From: Atrina japonica
Lineage: Eukaryota > Mollusca > Bivalvia > Pterioida > Pinnidae
DNA: 64,000 bases
Reading direction: 5' to 3'
Assembly (NCBI GenBank): GCA_030159075.1
Contig: BROG01000378.1
Span: 186,001-250,000, forward strand
Position numbers and translations under genes: made by a program
The notes under the pieces: generated by a model
What the model was told of the DNA's origin: nothing
The model's database searches: none
The model's input: only the letters and a program-made list of their open reading frames with translations
Shown: in pieces, positions 1 to 10,814 of the stretch
Layout: each line of letters starts with the position of its first letter
Numbering within the stretch: the first letter of the stretch is position 1

Positions 1-414
1 AATTAGGTAGTCATATTCATTATTTTTTATGGTAGACCTTGGAATATTGGAAAAGAAATAAATAGATGCAATTTACTAACTTATTTTTTAACATCATAAT
101 TTGATAAATAGTGGGATGTTATATTATTGGACCGCATATTGCCAAAATTTGGTTCTAATTTTATTTATTTGTGATAGATATTTTAGTAAACTGTCAGAGG
201 TTAACAGAAAATTATACAATTAAATTTTTCACTAGATTTTAATTATTATATTGGACCTTGGTCACAGTTCTCATGTGAAGCATCCATGTTTTTTCTTTTT
301 TGGTGCAGGCATTTATTGGCTGGCATTTAGGCATATTAACATAATTACATTTGATATTGTTATTTTGCATCTTGATGAGAAGTTTTCACTTACATTTGTA
401 TATGGAAAAAGTTA
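1..414. other. AT-rich DNA, nothing recognised
   Basis: No coding signal and no repeat that I recognise. Presumably intronic or intergenic sequence upstream of the AHR exons. Confidence 0.5.
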
Positions 415-486
415 CAAGCTTTAGATGAAGTGCCACACATTTTTACCTGTGCTATGGACTAATGTTTATGCAGTGAGGGTTCTTTT
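415..486 (-). mobile_element. SINE 3' fragment (tail family gacgttaaac), inverted
   Basis: Contains gaagtgccacacatttttac, gtgctatggac and cagtgagggttc, which are the reverse complement of the body of the tRNA-derived SINE seen complete at 4804-5141 and 17947-18282. It abuts the minisatellite that follows, and the first array units resemble the next part of the SINE. Confidence 0.7.
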
Positions 487-890
487 AGTGCCACACCTAT
501 GACAGTGCCACTCTTATGACAGTATCACACCTATGAGAGTGCCACTTATGACTGTCACACCTATGACAATGTCACTTGTATGACTATGTCATACTTATGA
601 CAGTGTCACACTTATGACTGCCACACCTATGACAGTGTCACTTATGACTGTGCCACAACTATGACAGTGTCACACTTATGACTATGTCACACCTATGACA
701 GTGTCACACTTATGACTATGCCACACCTATGACAGTGCCACACTTATGACAGTGTCACACTTATGTCACCCCTATGACAGTGTCACACTTATGACTGTGC
801 CACACCTATGACAGTATCACATTTATGACTGTGCCACACCAATGACAGTGTCACATTTGATGACTGTTCCACATGTATGACAGTGTTATG
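487..890. repeat. Minisatellite, about 16-17 bp unit (tgtcacacttatgaca type)
   Basis: About 24 degenerate copies alternating cacacctatgacagtg and tcacacttatgactgtg, giving an approximate 32-bp double unit. The first copies (tgccacacctatgaca) resemble the reverse complement of the SINE segment tgtcacggcaggtgtggca, suggesting the array grew out of the adjoining SINE fragment. Confidence 0.85.
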
Positions 891-1091
891 ACAGGTGAAA
901 TCAGTTTTAAATCTTCACTAAAAAAACCATGACTTTCACTTTGTGTGCTGAGTGTTTGGTGTGCATCAATTACAGACTTATTCTGTCAATACATTTGAAA
1001 GTTCTCATGTCATGTGGCCTCTGTTTAAAAATCTCTAGACTTCCAATTCTGATACATACTATCTAAGGTTTGAAAAAGGAATAAATTCAAT

Positions 1092-2515
1092 GTGTCAAGT
1101 CTATTTTGTAGTCAGACTGTGCCCAACAATGAAGTGTCTTTATGTGTTTGTAGTTATGGTTGTCAATCTTTCCAGACTTTCGTGTACGAGTATTTGTACC
1201 AGTCAGACATTTCTGTCAATCAGTTGTCCTCAGCACCATTCCATTTTGTAGTCAGACTTGTCTATACACTATCAGGTCCAAAAGGAATTTCAATGTTGTC
1301 AAGTTAGTAGTCAGTTCCCAGCACTTATCCATTTTCCGTTACTAGTCAGTTTCTGTCTCAGTTGCACCAATTCCATTTTGTAGTAGTTGGTTGTCCGGCA
1401 CTAGTCCATTTTGTAGTCAGTCAGCTAATCCATTTTTCAGTCACCACTCCCATTTTGTAATCAATTATCCAGTACCAATTCATATTATAGTCATTCAGTT
1501 GTCCAGAACCAGTCCATTTTGTAGTCAGTTGTCCAGTACCAGTTCATATTGTAGTCATGCAGTTGTCCAGAACCAGTCCATTTTGTAATCAGTTGTCCAG
1601 ACACCAGTCCATTTTGTAATCAGTTGTCCAGAACCTGTCCATTTTGTAATCAGTTGTCCAGCACCAGTCCATTTTGTAGTCCATTTTTTAGCACTAATCC
1701 ATTTTCCAGTCAGTTGTCCAGAACCAGTCCATTTTGTAATCAGTTGTCCAGAACCAGTCCATTTTGTAGTCAGTTGTCCAGTACCAGTTCATATTGTAGT
1801 CATGCAGTTGTCCAGAACCAGTCCATTTTGTAATCAGTTGTCCAGAACCAGTCCATTTTGTAGTTAATCAGTTGTCCAGAACCAGTCCATTTTGTAATCA
1901 GTTGTCCAGAACCAGTCCATTTTGTAGTCAGTTGTCCCAGTACCATTTTGTTGTCATATTCAGTAGTCATTTCATAGTCAGTTGTCCAGAACCAGTCCAT
2001 TTGTGGTAACCAGTCAGTTGTACAGAACCAGTCCATTTTGTAAAGTCAGTTGTCCAGAACCAGTCCATTTTGTAATCAGTTGTCCAGTAAATTCATATTG
2101 TCCATTTTGTAATCAGTACAAGTCCATTTCCCAGTACCAGTCCATTTTGTAATTTGTCAATTCATTTTGTAATCAGTTGCCCATGCCATTCTTATTATCG
2201 TAGTCAGTTGTCCCCTCAGTCTATTGTAAATGTCCAGTTTGTAATCAGTTTAAACCAAGAAATACAAGTCTATTTTATTGTAAATTATCCAGTACAAGTC
2301 CATTTTGTAGCCATTTGTCGAGTATCAGTCCATTTTGTGGTTAGTTGTCCAGAACCCGCCCATTTTGTAATCAGTTGTCCGGTACCAATTCATATTGTAG
2401 TCAGTTGTCCAATACCAGTCCATTTTATAGCCATTGTCCAGTATCAGTCTATTTTGTGGTTAGTTGTCCAGAACCAGTCTATTTTGTAATCAGTTGTCCA
2501 GTGTGACTCCATTTG
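1092..2515. repeat. Minisatellite, about 30-33 bp unit (cagttgtccagaaccagtcc type)
   Basis: Degenerate at the left edge and regular from about 1390. Each unit contains gttgtccagaaccagtcca followed by ttttgtaatca or ttttgtagtca. Open frames on both strands through the array have a repetitive composition and are not genes. Confidence 0.9.
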
Positions 2516-3330
2516 TAGAATACTTGCTCTGTAGGACTAGTAAATTGTTGACACCTGAGAGTGGACATTCAAGTCTTATCCAATTGACTCCTGAGTTTCC
2601 AAGCTCATGATAATGATATTGCAAAGGATTTATCTTTAAGAAATAAAGTTTTAGCCTGATCTGGTTTTTAACCACAAACCTCCCAGTTGTGAGGTAGATG
2701 CTCATCACAAGACTGCCCCCTAGTGGTTCACTTGAGAGATAATGATAAACAAGATTTTCGTGTATGCATATGCATTTTACATTTTCATTTTCAGAAGAAG
2801 AAAAAAATGATTTTGATGGGAAATTTGGTTTGTAAATTTATTCCCATGTGACAACTTGAAAACTGATATGTAGGAAACGTCTTCAAACAGAACTGATAAA
2901 GTCAAAAAATATATATTGTACAGAAGAACGAGATCAAGCCCAAGGGCAATAATATATGCATGTACAAACTATAAATCCACAGCAACTGAAGATTGACATG
3001 CAAATTGAAATTATTGCTGATCTTAAATTTCCGCAAAAAATACCAAAGATTAAAAAAATTCGAGACATGTAATGAAAAGAAATTCATGATAAGATGGCAG
3101 ATCGGAGACCTTGCAGCTTCTGTACGTTAGTAACGAGTGTTGGCATGCATGCTAGTAGCAATTTGTATGTTCGTACATGTAGTTTTAATTAAAATACTTG
3201 CACCGGTGTATAATATAATTTACTTTCCCTCATTCTATTGAAATAAATGTATTTTTTGTATACTAAGCAATCAACAATGAATTTAAACCAAGAAATTATA
3301 TTTCTGCAGTTTTTATATAAGTATTTATTT
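2516..3330. other. Unrecognised AT-rich stretch with a weak tRNA-like fragment
   Basis: On the minus strand 2655-2725 reads like the head of a tRNA-derived SINE: an arm, then ggtttgtggttaaaaacc in the place of a box B. It is too decayed to assign to a family. Nothing else in the stretch is recognisable. Confidence 0.35.
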
Positions 3331-3333
3331 ATT

Positions 3334-3545
3334 AGTCCCAAATCGGCAAAAAGAGGGACTAGAATGTTTGTCTATATGCGTCTGTTAGCCTGTTGTGTTA
3401 TGGTTGTAGATAAAGTCATGATATTACTCCTCATTCACTTGATAATAGTGCTAGAAAGCTGAATTTTGCAAAGAGGAAGGATTGGCATTGCAGAACAAAA
3501 AAGTAAAAATAATTTCAATTTTCTTTGTTAATTAAGCCTAAGTGG
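3334..3545 (+). mobile_element. Dispersed repeat of the gctcacctgagc-like type, 5' part
   Basis: Starts with the short palindrome tagtccc...gggacta (3334-3361), followed by 'gaatgtttgtctatatgcgtctgt'-like text. Layout and wording parallel the repeats at 16905 and 56620: a short palindromic head, then a run of gtctgtcg-like text. No ORF or terminal repeats are seen; assignment is by resemblance only. Confidence 0.45.
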
Positions 3546-3561
3546 ACTTGAACACTTTTTT

Positions 3562-3565
<4 letters not shown>

Positions 3566-3604
<39 letters not shown>
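3566..3604 (+). repeat. Poly(T) tract
   Basis: Uninterrupted run of about 39 T. Could be the poly(A) tail of an element on the minus strand or simple slippage. Confidence 0.9.
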
Positions 3605-3605
<1 letters not shown>

Positions 3606-4248
3606 GCTTATTATATATGAGGTTAGGTTTTTGCATAATTTCTCGATGACCCCTCACATACATATAAATGAGACCAAAAGGGTTGTTGAGCGAATATCAA
3701 ATATTACATAGTCACGATGTAATGCAAACACAAGCTTTGTCATACACATAACTGATCGGAATCATAATAACGGTCGTTACCAACAGGTGGAATGAGATAC
3801 AGAAAAAAAATGTATATCTCTTCATCAGAACTGCAACAGAGCTGCCGTATAGCTGGTATTGTAAGATTGGTTGTAAATTTAATATGGATACTGTGTAATT
3901 ATGGTTATATTTCATTAGTTGAACATCCCAAAACATCTATTATTTATCATCGGCAGTCCATTCATTTATCACCGTGCACTAACTTCCCATTTCCTTTGCT
4001 TTTTAGTAATGTAAATTTTCGTATTTCATGCAATACCACGTGTGTTTATCAGAATCTACATCAGGCACTTTTCTACATGATTTATTTGTTCGCCACAGTA
4101 ATGGATCGAGATACAATAAATTAGATTTCAAAATATGCAAATAATTTCTTATTTTAATATGTAATCAATACATGTGTATTTATGTGTCATTAGATTTATA
4201 TTGATACCAGGTAAATGCAAATCACTAAAACAGTTGTGAGCTATATTG
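3605..4248. other. Unrecognised AT-rich stretch
   Basis: Contains a 110-codon open frame at 3792-4124 with no recognisable motif and a composition no different from surrounding DNA. I do not call it a gene. Confidence 0.4.
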
Positions 4249-4696
4249 AATTTTCGAGTTAGCCCAGATTATCTTTATAATCCTTCTTTTATTATCGCCA
4301 GTTGCATGAATTTCTAGAAAAATGTTCTTCAATGTTATTTCAGGTTTTGATAATATATAGAAACCCCCAATAGCACAATGGGTAAAAGTGCCCTGCAAGC
4401 GCTAGGAAGGTCCTGGGTTCGACTCCCAGTCTGTCCACACATATTTTTCTTTTGGTACATTTCAGTAATTTGGCGTTCAACTAAATAAACTCACTGTGGT
4501 ATGTTTAAAGAGTCTCTTGGGTTTCTTTATACAAAATAAATCAAATGCGCTAAAAAGTAAAAATATTTCAATTTACTTTACATACGTTGCGAAGGTAAAT
4601 ATGAAAACCCCAAGAACATATAAGGAACAAAATCGAGAAGGTGCGAATAAATGCAGGATCATAACTGTAATCCAGGCTAACTCGAAAGTTCCCTAT
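4249..4696 (+). mobile_element. Inverted-repeat element carrying a tRNA-Cys-like sequence, copy A
   Basis: The ends form an imperfect inverted repeat of about 33 bp: ttttcgagttagcccagatt at the left and the reverse complement of gtaatccaggctaactcgaaa at the right. Between them 4364-4437 reads as a tRNA, with box A-like tagcacaatgg, anticodon-loop-like ctgcaag (GCA, Cys) and box B ggttcgactcc at 4416-4426. A second copy lies at 19913-20345 in opposite orientation and a partial third near 55030-55292. Conserved ends and core across copies argue for a single mobile unit. No ORF for a transposase. Confidence 0.7.
4364..4437 (+). pseudogene. tRNA-Cys(GCA)-like sequence inside the element
   Basis: Box A-like and box B motifs and a GCA-containing anticodon loop are present, but the acceptor ends (cccccaa... 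/ ...gtctgtcc) pair poorly. It is repeated in the sister copies at about 20165-20243 and 55111-55200. Most likely a mobile-element promoter, not a working tRNA gene. Confidence 0.6.
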
Positions 4697-4803
4697 TCTT
4701 TCAAAAACCATTTGTTCAGTTGTAAGAAACTGATTTAAAACTGAATGATTTTTGTGAAGTTGTCAGTTTCAAGTTCAAAACAACTCATATCTTCTTTACT
4801 CAT

Positions 4804-5141
4804 ACCTCTCGTTGTGGTCAAGTGGTAGAGTCTTCGATTCGCAAGTAGAAGGTCCCTGGTTCGATTCCCATTACTGGGGCATACAAAAGATTTTTTTTTA
4901 TAATGGTAGTGATTGTTCCTTCGCCAAATGCTCAGCATACAAAGTAGAAAGTGACCAGTCTTTTGGATGAGACTTAAAACTCAGGTCACATGTCACGGCA
5001 TGCGTGGCATGTAAAAGAGCCCTCACTGCATCGGCATCAGTCCATAGCACAGGTCAAAATTTGTGGTACTTCACCTTAAACTGGTGACATCTCAATATGA
5101 ATGAAAAATTCTTGATGTGATGTAAAACAACAAACAAACAT
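4804..5141 (+). mobile_element. tRNA-derived SINE (gacgttaaac tail family), complete copy 1
   Basis: The tRNA-like head (4804-4880) has box A-like tggtcaagtggtagag and box B ggttcgattcc at 4858-4868. The body has gatgagacttaaaac, catgtcacggca, taaaagagccctcactgc and gtccatagcacaggtc; the tail has aaaattcttgatgtgatg and then taaaacaacaaac. I recall this body/tail as typical of widespread molluscan SINEs (RUDI/V-SINE or MetaSINE type) but cannot settle the superfamily. Copy 2 is at 17947-18282 and a related subfamily at 6905-7176. Confidence 0.85.
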
Positions 5142-5149
5142 CAATGCCC

Positions 5150-5370
5150 CAAAGTCTAAAGGTCATCAGTGCACTCAGAATGCTTCATATGTTGGGGACA
5201 TGTATTGATTCTTTAGTACTCTTAGAATGTATTGATTCTTTAGTACTCTTAGAATGCTTCACAGGTAGGAGACATATATTGATTGTTCAGTGCTCTCAGA
5301 ATGCTCCACAGGTAGGGGACATATATTGATTGTTCAGTGCTCTCAGAATGCTCCACAGGTAGGGGACATG
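5150..5370 (+). repeat. Short tandem repeat, about 47 bp unit, left part
   Basis: Units contain ctcagaatgctccacaggta followed by ggggacatatattgattgtt. The array is broken at 5371 by a foldback element and resumes at 5830. Confidence 0.8.
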
Positions 5371-5829
5371 TAATCTAATTAAAAACCGATCTCTAATCGC
5401 TTCTGTTTTCTGATATGTCACATATAGGATCTAATGCAATCCGCTATGGGGTCACGTCAGATGACCTCATAGGTGTGTCATTTTCGACCAATAAAAAAGC
5501 GACTTACACAATCTTACACGATCAAATGACAAAAAGATGTAAACATTTTAAAAATTATAAACAACTCTGAGTACACAAAATATGGTTGTACAGAATTATA
5601 TTCATAACCCTGGATGGGTTCAATTCACAAAAGATATTCCAATGGAATTTTGTGGACTGACGATTTTTTTAAGAAACAAATAACATCTCTTTGCCATTAA
5701 TTTTTGTAAGTCGCATTTTTATTGGTCGAACATTAGACACGCACGTGATCCCATAGTGGATTGCGTTAGATCCTCTACGCGACTTATCAGAAAACAGGAG
5801 CGGTGAGAGATCAGGTTTTAATTAGATTA
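5371..5829. mobile_element. Foldback / long-TIR non-autonomous element, 459 bp
   Basis: The first roughly 140 bp (taatctaattaaaaaccgat ... gaccaataaaaaagcgactt) is the imperfect reverse complement of the last 140 bp (aagtcgcatttttattggtc ... aggttttaattagatta). Flanks on both sides are ggggacatg (5362-5370 and 5830-5838), a 9-bp direct repeat that reads as a target-site duplication inside a tandem repeat unit. Long TIRs and a 9-bp duplication suit a Mutator-like (MULE) origin. No coding capacity. Confidence 0.8.
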
Positions 5830-5870
5830 GGGGACATGTATTGATTCATCAGTGGTCTCAGAATGCTTGT
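5830..5870 (+). repeat. 47-bp tandem repeat, right remnant
   Basis: ggggacatgtattgattcat continues the unit interrupted by the foldback element, including the duplicated 9 bp at its left edge. Confidence 0.75.
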
Positions 5871-6497
5871 TGTATTTTTTTTTTTATTGTTTTTTAAACT
5901 TTGAACTTATCTATGAAATAAGTGATTAAAAGAGAGTGAATAAGCTTCATTTAAAGTTTGAATACAAGACAGAATGTTTAAAGTTCATTGGTGTGCAGCA
6001 ACACATTTATATAAAATATAAATAAATACACAGTATGTTACATCATAAAGCCCCATTTTAAGCCGTGACCTCGAAATGTAAAGGCACTCTCATATTGTTC
6101 GTATGAAAACCGTCAACCCATCATGACAATATAAGGAAGTAATGATATTGTGAGTGGAGAAACCTTTCATTTTATTCATTTATGGTATCATAACATATTG
6201 GCTACAGAAATTCGAGAGGCACATTGTTTCAGAAGTACTTTTTTTTTTGTTATATTTCCAAAACTAACAGTGGGGACAAGGAAGCACTAAGTGGTGCACA
6301 GGTGGTGTATACAATTCTCTGTTTTATAAAGTGTATCAGATTAAGGAAGTATTGTATTGAAGGACTGTTAAACAGATGTAACCCAATTAGCCAGCTTTTT
6401 TTTATCAATTGGATTTTTTCGTCTTTCCTCCTCCATTCTTTTTAATTAGATTGCTATCCTTGTCATTTACCTTATGGCTTGCTCATATGATTGTAAT
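5871..6497. other. Unrecognised AT-rich stretch
   Basis: No coding signal and no repeat recognised. Confidence 0.4.
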
Positions 6498-6680
6498 TAC
6501 TGTAGAACCTGTCTTGTATGACCACTGTCATTAGAGACCACCTGTCTTGAAATACCACATTTAGACATATTACTTGGTTAAACAATTCTTTCATTATGAC
6601 CTCTCATGGAAGACCACCTGTCTTGAGAGACCATATTTTCATGGCAGATTGGGTGGTCATTCAAGGCAGGTTTCGCTGTA
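6498..6680. mobile_element. MITE, 'cctgtcttgtatgaccac' family, 183 bp
   Basis: The left end tactgtagaacctgtcttgt and the reverse complement of the right end (gtggtcattcaaggcaggtt then tcgctgta) form an inverted repeat of about 28 bp. The middle carries gagaccacctgtcttga twice. TA at both ends would fit a Tc1/mariner-type target. No ORF. Confidence 0.7.
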
Positions 6681-6694
6681 TACCATTTAGACAA

Positions 6695-6877
6695 TACAGT
6701 AAAACCTGTATATAGGGGCCACCCAAGGGACCAGACAATACTGACCTTTATGTGCAGGTGGCCCTTATACACAGGTTCAATTTAGTTAAAGTATGCAGTT
6801 AAGGGACTTTTCAAAACTGGCCTTTATAGACAGGTGATCCTTATATAGAGGTGACCGCTATAGCAGGTTTTACTGTA
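6695..6877 (+). mobile_element. MITE, 'tacagtaaaacctgtatata' family, 183 bp, copy 1
   Basis: Starts tacagtaaaacctgtatata and ends ctatagcaggttttactgta, near-perfect outer inverted repeats with TA at both edges as in Tc1/mariner-type insertions. The internal landmarks aagggaccag, cttatacacaggtt and caagggactt... recur in all copies. Copies at 8493-8675 and 42460-42642 have exactly the same length. Confidence 0.85.
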
Positions 6878-6904
6878 CATGTATTTTCATCATACATTTA
6901 TACA

Positions 6905-7176
6905 TGGTTGTCTCCGCAGTAGAGTTCTCAATTCACAAATGGAGGGTTGCGGGTTTGATCCTTGGCAGAGGTGGCTGGCTTTTCCTGTCCTTCGGATGAG
7001 ACAGTAAAACCAGGTCTCATGCCACAGTAGGTGTCGGCACGTTAAAAAACCCTCACTGCTCAATAATGGCCGTAAATGCCGAGCATAGGCCAAAATTTGA
7101 AGCTCTTGACCGTCATTTGGTGATGTCTCCATGAGTTAAAGATTCTTGAGTGGGACGTTAAACAACAATACAACAA
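6905..7176 (+). mobile_element. tRNA-derived SINE (gacgttaaac tail family), divergent subfamily
   Basis: Decayed tRNA-like head (box B-like gggtttgatccttgg), then cttcggatgagacagtaaaac, ggcacgttaaaaaaccctca, ctgctcaataatggccg and the tail gattcttgagtgggacgtta followed by aacaacaatacaac. Same body plan as 4804-5141 but closer to the tail sequence I associate with bivalve SINEs. Confidence 0.8.
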
Positions 7177-8492
7177 CTATACAGGGTTGTCTGTTTGATA
7201 TAATGAGTAGAATTATTTTTACAATAGTGCTTCAATAAAACTCACAAACATAGTCTTTTATGATGAATTTCAGAAGCATTAAATTTTTATGATACAATTT
7301 TGTTGACAGTGTACATAAAACCTTCATTTTTGTCATTACGAAAATAATAACGTGAGCGAATTATTCCTTATAAATTGTCAATTTTCTGTGCAGGATTTCA
7401 TTTGAAGTATCTCTTGTCTTCTTTGAAAGCTAGTGCAAAACAAATACAGCAGAAAAAAATAATGTTCATTTGCAATTTACAACACTTCAAAAACGTAATT
7501 GCCGAGTATTTTTTCTTGCATAAAACATTGAAATCATCCGAGTATCCATTTCATTGTGTTTTTTGGAGTACATTTTGGGGATCTCTAATTATTTCCTATT
7601 TTCCTAAGACATGCATAAGGCATGCCATTATTTCATAGCAAAAGGTCCATACTTAATACATAGCGACTCCGAAGAAATATTATTTATACGGGCATCCCTA
7701 GGACAGCTCATTTCCTCCAGGAAGTCGAATGAGGCTCATCGTAAAAGGGCTATAGTGAAGGATAATTACATTTTACTGTAGAGATGGAACATTTTAAAGA
7801 AAATTGCTGTGTTTTGAAAGATGGCAAATATAGGATGTCATGATTTATGGAGAATGTTTTCAATAGAAATTTATCACTGTCATTATTTCTGTATTGGGTC
7901 TATCAATAAAGCTAAACTCGACTAGTTAGATAAAACACTGTTATAATATTCAATGTGTGTGCTGTTGGTAAGCAATAAATAAAGAAATCCTGAAATTTGG
8001 CGATATTTCAATTTTTGTAAATTTGATAATGAATAAAATCTTATAACTGTTATCAATAATTGTCCCATTAAGCAGTATTATATGGTAAGTTACCAAAATG
8101 CAATTGTATATTAAAATACATGTACACATGTATATGAATTAAACTGACTCAAGACTTATAAGATAGCCTCAGTCACAACCGGCAGTACTTCCACTCTACA
8201 GGGTATGTATAGGAAAAAACAGCAAAGAACACAGGGCCTTACACAGCCTTCTTGCAGAATATCAAGCACACAGACTTCCTGTAAGCATGTACGATGGATG
8301 TTGAGCATGTCCAACAAACTCTGTGATTTCCCAATAGCATAAGTCATTCTTACTCCCATCTTACAAATTGACTGCTACTTTTTTCTGCCCCCACGACCTC
8401 TATGACTCTCATCTATGGCCAAAAAAAAAAAATGTAGAGGATGCATGATTTAAAAACCTGTGCATCTGGTTGTGACTAAGGCTTAACTAGCA
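7177..8492. other. Unrecognised AT-rich stretch
   Basis: No coding signal. Short open frames (7375-7638, 8156-8359) show no motif. A poly(A) run lies at about 8420. Confidence 0.4.
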
Positions 8493-8675
8493 TACAGTAA
8501 AACCTGTATATAGGGGCCACCCAAGGGACCAGAAAATATTGGCCTTTATGTACAGGTGACCCTTATACACAGGTTCAATTTAGTTGAAGTATGAAGTCAA
8601 GGGACTTTTCAAAACTGGCCTTTATAGACAGGTGATCCTTATATAGAGGTGGCCGCTATAGCAGGTTTTACTGTA
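8493..8675 (+). mobile_element. 183-bp MITE (tacagtaaaacctgtatata family), copy 2
   Basis: Same ends, length and internal landmarks as the copy at 6695-6877, differing at scattered positions. Confidence 0.85.
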
Positions 8676-10467
8676 CTTTGTTTTTTTCAGTCAATCAATA
8701 CCTTGTAAAATGTTATTCGTGTATTTTGTATACGATATGCAAATTATTAATAATTAATTACTTTATAACTAGAGGTTAGAACTATGAACTAAGATTTTGG
8801 AAGATTAATAGATACTTTTTGGAAACAGTTAATCCTATTGTTGCATTATTTTCCCAATTTCAATAGAATGTTGCTGAATTTCCCAATTCAAAAGGCCTGA
8901 GGCCCCATTTCAAAAAGAATGTGTAAAAATTCCTGTATACATAGTTAACAATAGATGCATTTTCAGATGTAATCATGAATTCTCATTTTTGAGTGTGTAT
9001 GTTGGCGAAAGATTGACATGGTATTAGGTGTAAGTTTGAGTTTTCATTTCATCATAGTTCGAGAATCAAGTTTGCTCTCAGTGAAAATATACCGGAAAAT
9101 TAAGATCTACTTTCTCATTCTGTTCTCACGTTTCTAGAATCTTTGTGCTTTACGCTTCATCTAATTGACATATGAAGATGATGGGTATTTGTTTCGTGTA
9201 CTGTCTGTCATTGTATACCTCATGTTATCTGCTTCAGATATGATGCTAAATTAAAAACATACCAGGTCAAGTTTTCCGAATTATTATGGATCCTTCAAGG
9301 TGCGAATAAACAGGATAAAATTTTGAAATAAATACATCTGAACAAATCTTCTTTTGTTTCTCTCAGACATTGTGTCAGGATGTAATAATTTAATCTCTCT
9401 GTGTTGCGTGTACAAGTCCGAGAGAATCTGTTTTGGTATATTCGATCGTTTAATTCTTTTTACACTTTTATCTAAACTTTTGTTTCTGGAGTACATCTGA
9501 TATGTTGGAACAACTTTCCATAGTTTGAAGATGCACGCATAATCAACACCTTTTGTATTGTTCTTTTCGCTCCCATGTTTAATATCCAAAAATTTGATAG
9601 TTTGATACATGTAAGTGCGTACGATTGTCTTTTTTCGACAATATGTTCCTTTGTTGTATATGGTATAGATTATCCCTCTTACAGCATATCACTACCCATC
9701 CCTCTGTGTTCACATGTCGGCCTGTCATTCTCGGTTACATCAATGTTTTATAAGTCACTCAAATTCTAAAAAAAAAAATTAAAACAAGAAAAGATAGATC
9801 CACCCCTCTCTTGTCACTTGTCAAACCATCTTTCTCATTTATAGCAACATACAGTGTATAAATTATTGAAAAAAAAACTTTAATCTAAAACTTGGGAAAT
9901 TATGAGAAAGCACTTTTTTTATTGTATTTAAACAATGAAGTTTTTTTTTCATTTTAATAGTGTTTACTTTTTATCAAATTTAAAAATAATATATGTAGCT
10001 TGAAATATATTTCTCAGAACAAAATATTGCAAAAGAGATATCCCATCAGCTTCATTAGGTAAAGTAACTTTACTTAGATAATAGTTATGAATATCATTTG
10101 TTATAAATCAAAGAAGATGCAGGTGTATTCATAATTTTATCTTATTGCTAAATTTGTTTTGATAATTATTTTAGAGTTTACGCTAAGATTATAGTGAGCT
10201 GTGATCCAATCAGGTCAATTTAGAAAATGTTGTCAGTTGAGAATAGATATACATTTGACCTACTTTCATTTCTATGTACAAATTTGATGGTATTGAATAT
10301 TTTTAATGATTATTATTTTTGTATTTTTTTGTAACTGAACCTTTTAAAGTAAACAATGTAATTGACATAGTAATTTACATCACACAAGATAGCTTAGTTT
10401 TCCTCTCATAGACTTGCCGTATGAGCTAACAGACTTGATTCATTTTTACATACTTGTTACTTCAATG
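8676..10467. other. Unrecognised AT-rich stretch
   Basis: Holds a 108-codon minus-strand open frame at 9284-9610 with no recognisable domain and no splice support. No repeat family identified. Confidence 0.4.
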
Positions 10468-10660
10468 CTTGCGGTGGGATGTTAGTAAAATGGTCGACTT
10501 ACGAGCAGATGGTCATGGGTTCTGTACTGAGTTACCAGGGGCCTGTTTTACCATAAATGTCTAAAAAAAATTCCCATGTTGTAAATCTTAAGTTTAGAGA
10601 CCTTAAAACTTAGGACAGTTTTGTTAACTCTACCCTAACGTGAGTCTTGATAACCCCAAT
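10468..10660 (+). mobile_element. Degenerate tRNA-like head and ggggcctgttttac-type repeat
   Basis: gatgttagtaaaatggtcga...ggtcatgggttctgtactga is a decayed tRNA-like segment. From 10538, ggggcctgttttaccataaa and the alternating 'cttaagt/aaacttagg' text resemble the repeat at 62140-62300. Confidence 0.35.
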
Positions 10661-10732
10661 ATTATTACAATTTGATTCTGAAATTCCTGCATTTCTGTTG
10701 CAAATCGGTTTCCCCATACAGGTAATTTAAAT

Positions 10733-10807
<75 letters not shown>

Positions 10808-10814
10808 TATATGG
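10733..10814. repeat. (CA)n(TA)n microsatellite
   Basis: acacacacacaca followed by about 30 TA dinucleotides and a broken continuation to catatatatatg. Confidence 0.95.

Noticed and set aside
2154..2489. 111-codon open frame
   Set aside because: Entirely inside the 30-33 bp minisatellite.
4364..4437. Working tRNA-Cys gene
   Set aside because: Poor acceptor-stem pairing and sister copies within the same element show it is a mobile-element part.
9284..9610. 108-codon minus-strand open frame
   Set aside because: Lys/Ile/Asn-rich, no recognised family, composition like flanking DNA.
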